A stretch of 30,808 bases of DNA, taken from the NCBI GenBank assembly GCA_965369635.1, contig CBDURC010000007.1, positions 1-30,808 of the forward strand, written 5' to 3'. Both the position numbers and the translations under genes were made by a program. Positions 1 to 5,741 of this stretch are shown here, piece by piece; the first letter of the stretch is position 1, and each line of letters opens with the position of its first letter. Under the pieces are notes generated by a model, which made no database searches, was not told the origin of the DNA, and saw only the letters and a list, made by a program, of their open reading frames with translations. The stretch is from UBA3071 sp965369635 (lineage in GTDB: Bacteria; Chloroflexota; Anaerolineae; UBA3071).

Positions 1-89
1 AGAGTATCTCGTTTTGAGCAGCTATTTGCCGCAGAAGCCGCCCCCGGGACGGGGGGCTGGGAGCATAGGCTGAGTAGTAACTCGGCGGC

Positions 90-146
90 TATGGAAAGCT
101 GCCCTACACTTACATCCGCTTTCCGTACGTAGGGCAGGTTTCCATA
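90..146. repeat. Imperfect inverted repeat (hairpin) in the left intergenic region
   Basis: Arms 90-107 and 129-146 are complementary at 17 of 18 positions (TATGGAAAGCTGCCCTAC against TATGGAAACCTGCCCTAC when read on opposite strands). A smaller hairpin, GGCAGG/CCTGCC, overlaps the right arm. There is no T-run, so an intrinsic terminator is unlikely. A further GC-rich hairpin lies near 40-59. No coding sequence is recognisable in 1-230. Confidence 0.6.
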
Positions 147-232
147 CCTGCCGCTCCGCCCGCCAGCTTCATGTGTGACCTTTGCCTCTATGCGTTCTTT
201 CCATTGGCCGCCTGGCTTCACGAGGCAAACAT

Positions 233-261
233 TTGACGCGTCGCCGTTTGCAGTGTATACT
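233..261 (+). promoter_or_regulatory. Sigma-70-type promoter for the repeat-protein gene
   Basis: TTGACG (233-238), a 17-bp spacer and TATACT (256-261) match the housekeeping consensus well. Transcription would begin near 268, inside the palindromic element, and run through it into the gene at 581. The -10 lies within the 10-bp direct repeat that flanks the element, so it existed before the insertion and was duplicated by it (second copy at 505-510). Confidence 0.6.
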
Positions 262-510
262 CAATGTCGTCAAGTTAGGCGTAGTTTAGCCTCTTGTGGG
301 CGTCTAGTGGTCTCCCTGCAACGTGTTGATGGCTCGTAGTCAGGCACGAAACGAAGTGGAGTGCCGTCAAAACGCCACTCCGCTACGCTCCGTGGCTCAC
401 TACGAACATCGTCAACGCAATGGCGGGAGACTATGGGGCGTCTTGGGGCGGGAAAAACGGGCACAAGGCCCTATGCTACGCCTCAAACCTAATGACATTG
501 AGTGTATACT
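252..510. mobile_element. Palindromic MITE-like element (family 1), interrupted by a second palindromic element
   Basis: The element at 262-502 has long imperfect inverted arms: the left arm starts CAATGTCGTCAAG and the right arm, read from the other strand, starts CTCAATGTCATTAGG. It is flanked by the 10-bp direct repeat AGTGTATACT (252-261 and 501-510), as expected for a target-site duplication. A second copy without the internal insert lies at 30677-30778. Removing the inner element and one copy of its flanking repeat leaves about 103 bp, against 102 bp in the uninterrupted copy. It encodes no transposase, so any movement would have depended on enzymes from elsewhere. Confidence 0.75.
305..435. 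mobile_element. Palindromic MITE-like element (family 2), copy A, nested in family 1
   Basis: This is a near-complete palindrome with ends TAGTGGTCTCCC and GGGAGACTA. The central hairpin is GGAGTG/CACTCC (358-363 and 376-381) with a CAAA loop. It is flanked by the direct repeat GGGCGTC (298-304 and 436-442). The uninterrupted family 1 copy near the right end has a single GGGCGTC at the matching place. Copy C at 10553-10680 is closely similar along its length. Confidence 0.75.
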
Positions 511-580
511 GAAAACAGGTGCGGTGGCTTCCGGTGGGTGCTTGTGAGCACGCGCTCGGTCGTGGTAGGAGAACACGGGC

Positions 581-1246
581 ATGAACACGGAGGAAGAAGA
601 GAAGCGAGGGGGGGGAAGTCAGGGGACGCCGCTCGAAGAGCTCCATCATGGACTGACCCCGCGACAGCTCCAGCGTTTTGAGGCCTTGTGGATCGTTACC
701 GCTGAGGAGTTGCTCTCCATGAGCGCGATTGCCGAAGACCGCCAGCGGTTGGCGACCTATCTGAGCATGTCGCTGACGGAGTTCGAGGCGCTACTAGCTG
801 AAGTGCGGGTGCGGCTCAAATCCGAAGTTGTGGAAAAGATGGAGAGTCCGGTGACCAAACGGCCGTCGGAGCAGCGCGACGGCAAACCGAATCGGAGAGC
901 GAAGGGAAAAAAGGACAGGGGAATGAAAACGCGGGGTACGGCGCTCGAAGAGCTTCGGCCACAACTGCTGTCGCCGGAGCATCTTAGGAGCTTGCGGAAG
1001 TTGGGTGTGACCAGTGCTGAGGAACTGATCTCCATGAGCGCGCTCTCTGGGACTCGCCGCCGGCTGGCGACCTACCTACACATGTCGCAGGTCGAATTCG
1101 AAGACGTGCTCGTCGAAGTGCGAGCGCAGCTTGAGCCTGAGGTGGTGGAGGACATGGAACGGCCTGTTCGTGGCGGTCATCGCCGCGGCGTCCTCGACTC
1201 CATCCCCGAGGAGAAGCGGCGCGGCCGCTGGCCTGCAGGTTCGTAG
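581..1246 (+). CDS. Hypothetical protein with two tandem helical repeats
   Basis: A 221-residue protein with no recognised family. The ATG at 581 is preceded by AGGAGA (567-572). It is built of two homologous units of about 75 residues, at roughly 15-92 and 119-195. Each has the pattern G-T-x-L-E-E-L, then L-(T/S)-P, then (S/T)-A-E-E-L-(L/I)-S-M-S-A, then R-x-R-L-A-T-Y-L, ending in a charged helix and E-V-V-E-x-M-E. The linker is rich in lysine and arginine. The units resemble small helix-hairpin-helix-type binding modules, but this is only a pattern impression. The protease encoded downstream begins with a third copy of the unit, so the two products may bind the same partner. The stop codon lies inside a palindromic repeat (1241-1311), which suggests the original C-terminus was lost. 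There is no signal peptide or membrane segment. Confidence 0.7.
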   Translation: MNTEEEEKRGGGSQGTPLEELHHGLTPRQLQRFEALWIVTAEELLSMSAIAEDRQRLATYLSMSLTEFEALLAEVRVRLKSEVVEKMESPVTKRPSEQRDGKPNRRAKGKKDRGMKTRGTALEELRPQLLSPEHLRSLRKLGVTSAEELISMSALSGTRRRLATYLHMSQVEFEDVLVEVRAQLEPEVVEDMERPVRGGHRRGVLDSIPEEKRRGRWPAGS

Positions 1247-1311
1247 TAGCGCACGAAGCGCAGCGGAGTGCGGTTTTGCGCCACTCTGCTCCGCTCCGTG
1301 GCCCACTACGA
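1241..1311. repeat. Palindromic repeat related to the family 2 element (core only)
   Basis: TCGTAGTAGCGCACGA at the left is the inverse of a matching run ending CACTACGA at the right, around GGAGTG and CCACTC in the centre. This corresponds to the core of the elements at 305-435 and 10553-10680, without their outer arms. It supplies the TAG that ends the 581 gene. A 10-bp tandem repeat, CTCCATGCTA, follows at 1317-1336. Confidence 0.6.
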
Positions 1312-1403
1312 GCCTCTCCATGCTACTCCATGCTACAACGTGGGGTGTGATGTTGTCAGGGTAGTTGCGACCGAAGTTCTCAATCTTCATAAGGAAGGAA
1401 CTG

Positions 1404-3326
1404 ATGGCTAGAAGAAGGAGGAAACTGATCCGGCGGGCCGTGCCGGTGGAGGAAGTGCCCAATCTCTCCCCTGAGCATGCCGATGCGCTGAGAGCGCACT
1501 GGATCGACAGCGCCCAGGAACTGGTCGGCATTGCCGGGTCGGAAGCGGGCCGTCAGGGACTGGCAGCAGCGTTGAGCATAGGCGACGAGCAGTTGGATGA
1601 GATCGTGCACGCGGCCATCCAGACAGTGCCGCAGATGCGCTCTGCGCGACTGAAGACGGCGGCGAAAAAGGCGCAGACGACAGCCTATCTGACAGGGAGC
1701 ATGCTTCCCCCGCCGATGATCATCGCAGAGGCTCACGCTCACAGCCGCTACGTCACCGTCGCCTATCCTATAGATCTGCCATCGTCGGTAGATCACCGGG
1801 AGGAACTGCCTCCTATTCGCAACCAGGGGGACCGAGGAACGTGCGTGGCTATCGCCAGCGTCGCTGTGCGGGAGCATTTGGAGACCTCTGCTGGCGCGTC
1901 GCCCGCCGACATGGATCTCTCCGAACAGTTTGTGTATTGGTACTGCAAGGAGAAAGACGGCCTGCCGGCGGTCTCTGGTACCTACACTCGCCTGGGCATG
2001 GAGTGTTTGCAGGCTATCGGCGCGCCTGAGGAGCAATACTGGCCCTACAACCCACAGCCCATCTCTGGTGATGAGGGCCAAGGACCGCCACCGCAGGAAG
2101 CGCTTGACCATGCCAAGACCTTCAAGATCGAGCGCATTATTGATCTCAACTCCAGCCGGGTGCGGGATCTGAAGACCTGCCTGGCGGAGGGCAAGATCAT
2201 CGCCTTTGCCATCCCCGTGTTCGATAGCTGGTACTTCTCGGCGGCGGTGAAGCGCTACGGCAAGATCACTATGCCGCTGCCTGGCGAAGAGGCCAACGGC
2301 GGCCATGCCATGGCCATCGCCGGGTATCAGGATGATGAGGACGCTCCCGGCGGCGGCTACTTCATCCTGCGCAACAGTTGGCAGCCCTGGGGTTATGAGA
2401 GCACCTGGGGCGAGAGCTATGGCACCATCCCTTATGCCTACATCGAAGACCACTGCTACGCGGCCTTGGCCGCCGACCGCTTCACCGAGGCCGATGTCTA
2501 CATCCGCGACACCGAGGACGACGACGGGAAGGTTTCCAGAAAGGGGTCGCATTGGAACAGCCCCGACATCTGGGTGCGCAATGCAGCCGACGGCGGGGTA
2601 GTGCACCAGAATCCCATCCCTGACCAGCCGAACTACCTCTACCTGCGGCTGCACAACAGGGGTCAGGCGGTGGCCTACAACGTGAAGGCTCATGTCTACA
2701 CCTGCGCTCTCTCTCCTTCCATCTGGCCGCGCAATTGGCAACTGTTGCGGACGGCAGATGTGCCCGCGGTGCAACCGGGCACTGTTGTGATCGGGCCACT
2801 GAAGTGGCAGCCAGAGGGCACGATGCTGTCCTGCTATCTGGTGCGGCTGGAATCCGACGACGACCCCATCCAGCACGACTGGTCAGTGCACTGGGATAAC
2901 AACATCGCCCAGAAGAACCTGGCCGTGATGGATCTCGCGCCGGGCGAGGTAGGCTATCTGCGCTTCATAATGCATGGTATTTGGGGCAAGCTCAGCCGCC
3001 TCACGCTGGAGATTGACCGCGTGGACCTGCCTGCCAGTGCGGAACTGGAACTGCGTACGGCCACCCGCCGTTTCGCTTCTGACTTCGAAGCGGAGGGCGT
3101 GAGCATGGAGCGTGGCACGCAGCGCTCGCTGGCACGCATCACCGCTCCCACGGTGACGCTGAGGGATCTTGAAGTGCGCTCCAGCGAGCGGGGTAAGGTT
3201 ACGGTCAAGGTCAGCCTGAGGAAGGACGCTGTGGTTGGCGAGCAGTATGAGGTGGTGTTCACGCAGCGCCTGGGCCCACTGGTCGTTGGCCGACTCTCCT
3301 GCCTCATCAACGTCAAGGAGTCGTAG
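1404..3326 (+). CDS. Papain-like (C1 family) cysteine protease with N-terminal helical module
   Basis: A 640-residue protein. The ATG at 1404 is chosen over an upstream TTG at 1365 because AAGGAAGGA (1391-1399) precedes it closely. Residues of about 20-75 form a helical unit (L-S-P-E-H, then S-A-Q-E-L) like the two repeats of the upstream protein. The C1 peptidase core follows: N-Q-G-D-R-G-T-C with the oxyanion Gln and nucleophile Cys147, His301 in G-G-H-A-M, and Asn324 in R-N-S-W. All catalytic residues are present. The C-terminal half contains a beta-rich region (S-P-D-I-W-V-R-N, N-R-G, W-D-N-N-I-A-Q-K-N) of the CARDB-like type seen in other large hydrolases. No signal peptide is evident, so it is probably cytoplasmic. 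Its stop overlaps the GTG of the next gene by one base, indicating translational coupling. The substrate is unknown. Confidence 0.85.
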   Translation: MARRRRKLIRRAVPVEEVPNLSPEHADALRAHWIDSAQELVGIAGSEAGRQGLAAALSIGDEQLDEIVHAAIQTVPQMRSARLKTAAKKAQTTAYLTGSMLPPPMIIAEAHAHSRYVTVAYPIDLPSSVDHREELPPIRNQGDRGTCVAIASVAVREHLETSAGASPADMDLSEQFVYWYCKEKDGLPAVSGTYTRLGMECLQAIGAPEEQYWPYNPQPISGDEGQGPPPQEALDHAKTFKIERIIDLNSSRVRDLKTCLAEGKIIAFAIPVFDSWYFSAAVKRYGKITMPLPGEEANGGHAMAIAGYQDDEDAPGGGYFILRNSWQPWGYESTWGESYGTIPYAYIEDHCYAALAADRFTEADVYIRDTEDDDGKVSRKGSHWNSPDIWVRNAADGGVVHQNPIPDQPNYLYLRLHNRGQAVAYNVKAHVYTCALSPSIWPRNWQLLRTADVPAVQPGTVVIGPLKWQPEGTMLSCYLVRLESDDDPIQHDWSVHWDNNIAQKNLAVMDLAPGEVGYLRFIMHGIWGKLSRLTLEIDRVDLPASAELELRTATRRFASDFEAEGVSMERGTQRSLARITAPTVTLRDLEVRSSERGKVTVKVSLRKDAVVGEQYEVVFTQRLGPLVVGRLSCLINVKES

Positions 3327-4390
3327 TGGCGGATTCGAGGGGTATCATGTCCACGGCCTATTGCTACGATCCTGTGGAGCAAGAGCACACTCTGTATGGC
3401 CATCCGGAGAACCGGGAACGGCTGAAGGGGACGATGGAGCTGTTGGAACAGCAGGGGCTGCTGGCTCGCATGACCCTGGTGGAGGCTACTCCTGTCAGCA
3501 TGGAACGGCTCCATCGGGTGCATTCGCCTCAGTACGTGGACTCGGTGCGCCGTTTGGCCGAGCGAGGCGGAGGCCATCTCGATCCAGATACCTACGTCGC
3601 TTCACGCTCGTACGAGGCCGCGTTGATGTCAGCCGGCGGTCTGGTGAACCTTGTTGCCGCCGTGCTACAGGGCGAAGCAGTGTATGGCTTCAACCTGATG
3701 CGGCCGCCGGGGCACCATGCCCTCACCGGCCGCGGCATGGGCTTCTGCATCTTCAACAACGTGGCCATCGCCGCCCACTACGCTCTGGCCGAGGGCAGCG
3801 TCGAACGCGTGCTCATCGTGGATTTCGACGTGCACCACGGCAATGGCACGCAAGATACCTTCTGGCGCGATCCGTCGGTGCTTTTCTTCTCCACGCATCA
3901 GTACCCCTACTATCCCGGCACGGGCGACTGGCGGGAGATCGGCGCTGGTGAGGGAAAGGGGACTATATGCAATGTGCCGCTGCGCCCTGGCGTCGGAAAC
4001 GAGGGGTACACGCGCATCTTCGACGAACTGCTGTGGCCCTTGGCGGAGCGGTTTAGGCCGCAGTTGATCCTCGTCTCTGCTGGCTACGACGCCCATTGGC
4101 AGGATCCGCTGGCGGGGATGCGGCTTTCGCTCAGTGGCTACACCCATCTCGTACAGACCCTGAAGGCCATGGCTGACGAGTTGTGCAGTGGTCGCCTGGT
4201 CTTCACTCTGGAGGGGGGCTACCACCTGCAGGCGCTCGCTTACGCGGTACTCAACACTCTGCGCGTGCTGTTGGGCGATCTGACGCCAGAGCAGGGCGAA
4301 GTGATGGACCCTCTGGGCCCCTGTCTCTATGGCGAAACACCGGTGGATATCCTGCTGCTGCAGCTCAAGGGGGTGCACCGGTTGGTGTGA
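3326..4390 (+). CDS. Histone deacetylase-family (AcuC/HDAC-like) amidohydrolase
   Basis: A 354-residue zinc-dependent deacetylase-fold protein, the usual size for bacterial HDAC-like and acetylpolyamine amidohydrolases. It shows R-P-P-G-H-H (His130 and His131), the metal-binding D-F-D-V-H-H-G-N-G (Asp168 and His170), S-A-G-Y-D (Asp255) and the catalytic Tyr299 in E-G-G-Y, so it should be active. Known members remove acetyl groups from lysines, polyamines or related amides; the substrate here cannot be told. Two starts are possible: GTG at 3326, preceded by AAGGAG (3315-3320) and overlapping the protease stop, or ATG at 3347, preceded by GAGGGG. The ATG would begin M-S-T-A-Y, typical of the family. 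It is coupled to the upstream protease gene, and no terminator is visible before ndk. Confidence 0.88.
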   Translation: MADSRGIMSTAYCYDPVEQEHTLYGHPENRERLKGTMELLEQQGLLARMTLVEATPVSMERLHRVHSPQYVDSVRRLAERGGGHLDPDTYVASRSYEAALMSAGGLVNLVAAVLQGEAVYGFNLMRPPGHHALTGRGMGFCIFNNVAIAAHYALAEGSVERVLIVDFDVHHGNGTQDTFWRDPSVLFFSTHQYPYYPGTGDWREIGAGEGKGTICNVPLRPGVGNEGYTRIFDELLWPLAERFRPQLILVSAGYDAHWQDPLAGMRLSLSGYTHLVQTLKAMADELCSGRLVFTLEGGYHLQALAYAVLNTLRVLLGDLTPEQGEVMDPLGPCLYGETPVDILLLQLKGVHRLV

Positions 4391-4586
4391 GAACCGGAGT
4401 GGTGCCAGGTGTCATTGATCGGTGATCGATCGGCGATCGGCTCCCTGATCCCTGAGACCTCATCACTGTTGGCAACTGTTGGCAATGCTGTTGCAATGAC
4501 AATCCAATACGTTGTCAAACATGACTTGAGGGCTTGTACCTATCAGCCTATCATTATTGACAGAGTACTTTGGGAGGATTAAGAGC

Positions 4587-5036
4587 GTGGAACGCAGTCT
4601 GGTCATCATTAAACCTGACGCTGTGCAACGGGGCCTGATTGGCCCGATCATCACTCGCTTGGAACAGCGGGGGCTGAAGATCGTGGGCATGAAGTTCATA
4701 CATATTGACGAACCGCTGGCCCGCCGCCACTACGCTGTACACGAAGGGAAGCCCTTTTTCCCTGGGCTGATCCGCTACATCACCTCTGCTCCCGTGACCG
4801 TTTTGGTAGTAGAGGGACGCAAGGCCATTGAGATCGTGCGGCGGACGCTTGGTGCAACCAGGCCTGCCGAGGCAGCGCCGGGCACCATTCGCGCCGATTT
4901 CAGCCTGGAGGTCGGGCGCAACTTGGTCCACGGCTCCGATGGCCCAGAGACGGCGGCCTTCGAGATAGCTCTGTTCTTCGACGACGACGAGCTTGTCTCC
5001 TGGGGACGGGACACGGACCGCTGGATCTTTGAGTAG
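4587..5036 (+). CDS. ndk: Nucleoside diphosphate kinase
   Basis: A 149-residue protein, the standard length for this enzyme, which passes the gamma-phosphate of ATP to nucleoside diphosphates through a phosphohistidine. The N-terminus reads V-E-R-S-L-V-I-I-K-P-D-A-V-Q-R-G, the usual family opening, and the active-site His115 sits in N-L-V-H-G-S-D. I chose the GTG at 4587 because GGGAGG (4572-4577) lies 9 bases upstream and because an upstream TTG at 4557 would add a non-family extension. It probably has its own transcription unit. The 196 bases before it hold short imperfect repeats (GATCGG and TGTTGGCAA motifs) but no clear promoter. A strong hairpin follows at 5087-5117. Confidence 0.95.
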   Translation: MERSLVIIKPDAVQRGLIGPIITRLEQRGLKIVGMKFIHIDEPLARRHYAVHEGKPFFPGLIRYITSAPVTVLVVEGRKAIEIVRRTLGATRPAEAAPGTIRADFSLEVGRNLVHGSDGPETAAFEIALFFDDDELVSWGRDTDRWIFE

Positions 5037-5086
5037 CCGCGCGATCTGCGAGCGAAACGTCTGCTAACCGTACTACTATGCGCAAA

Positions 5087-5117
5087 GAACCCCGCGTCAA
5101 ACAGTGACGCGGGGTTC
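5087..5117. terminator. Strong hairpin between convergent ndk and rsfS
   Basis: GAACCCCGCGTCA (5087-5099) and TGACGCGGGGTTC (5105-5117) form a perfect 13-bp stem with a 5-base loop. On the minus strand it is followed by a short T-rich tail (TTCTTTG), so it fits best as the rsfS terminator. On the plus strand the tail is weak, though it may still protect the ndk mRNA 3' end. The bases after it (about 5119-5155) hold an imperfect repeat of ATACCCA. Confidence 0.75.
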
Positions 5118-5160
5118 TCGATACCCAATATCTAATACCCAGTACCCAATACCTATGTAA

Positions 5161-5541
5161 TCACTGAATCTTCACCACCATGGCCGCGTGCTGCCACAGT
5201 TCCTCCAGTTGGTAGTACGCTCGTTGGGCAGGGGCGAAGATGTGCACAATGATGTCGGCGTAGTCAATCAGGAGCCAGCCGCCGCCCGCAGTCCCTTCAA
5301 CGTGCAGCGGGCGTACGCCCTCCTGTTTGATCTCCTCTGTGAGCGTGTTGAGGATGGCCCTCATCTGTCGCTTCGTCGCGGCGGAGCAGATCACGAAGTA
5401 GTCAGCGATGATGGACACCTGGCGCAGGTCGAGCAGGACGATGTCCTCAGCCTGCTTCTCCTCTACCAGGTTGATCATCTTGTGCGCCAGTTCTGTTGAA
5501 TTCAGCCCTCCACCTCCCCAGGAAATCTGAACAGCCACCAT
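5161..5541 (-). CDS. rsfS: Ribosomal silencing factor RsfS
   Basis: A member of the RsfS/Iojap family, which binds ribosomal protein L14 and blocks subunit joining when growth slows. Family motifs are clear: A-E-D-I-V-L-L-D-L, A-D-Y-F-V-I-C-S-A, and W-L-L-I-D-Y-A-D-I-I-V-H-I-F near the C-terminus. The start is uncertain. The ATG at 5541 gives 126 residues but has no good ribosome-binding site. A CTG at 5505 gives 114 residues, nearer the family norm, and is preceded by a run containing GGGGAGGTGGAGGG at ideal spacing. The N-terminal residues of the longer form (W-G-G-G-G) are simply the translation of that purine-rich run. It is convergent with ndk. Confidence 0.92.
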   Translation of the reverse strand: MVAVQISWGGGGLNSTELAHKMINLVEEKQAEDIVLLDLRQVSIIADYFVICSAATKRQMRAILNTLTEEIKQEGVRPLHVEGTAGGGWLLIDYADIIVHIFAPAQRAYYQLEELWQHAAMVVKIQ

Positions 5542-5611
5542 CTTGCCGGTGGCCGAGGGTCGCCTTGGCGGATCTCCCAATCTGGTGCTCTCTCAACCGT
5601 GTTCCGATGGG

Positions 5612-5664
5612 TGCGTAGCATACCCCCTCATGGGCGGTCTTGACGGGGACAGGGTCCTATGCTA
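5612..5664. repeat. Diverged partial copy of palindromic family 1
   Basis: GCGTAGCATA at the left and CCTATGCTAC at the right form the ends of an imperfect palindrome. Its internal order (CCCCTC, TGGGCG, TCTTG, GGGACAGGG) follows that of the elements at 262-502 and 30677-30778. The outer arms are missing and no flanking direct repeat is visible, so it looks like an old remnant in the gap between rsfS and the methylase-like gene. Confidence 0.45.
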
Positions 5665-5741
5665 CGGATCATTTCATCCTTGATATATTCTAGCATATCT
5701 GGACAACTGGCACAAACAGAGGCTCCATCCTAAGTTGTGGA

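Noticed and set aside
323..547. 74-codon frame on the plus strand in the left intergenic region
   Set aside because: It lies almost wholly within the two palindromic elements and its translation has no family features; the opposite-strand frame at 270-464 is its mirror.
1380..2876. 498-codon frame on the minus strand opposite the protease gene
   Set aside because: It is a long shadow frame in GC-rich DNA. The plus-strand protease has intact catalytic motifs and a ribosome-binding site; this frame has neither.
4391..4586. Possible promoter or operator repeats (GATCGG and TGTTGGCAA motifs) before ndk
   Set aside because: The repeats are short and imperfect, and I could not pair a -35 and -10 at acceptable spacing, so no site is called.
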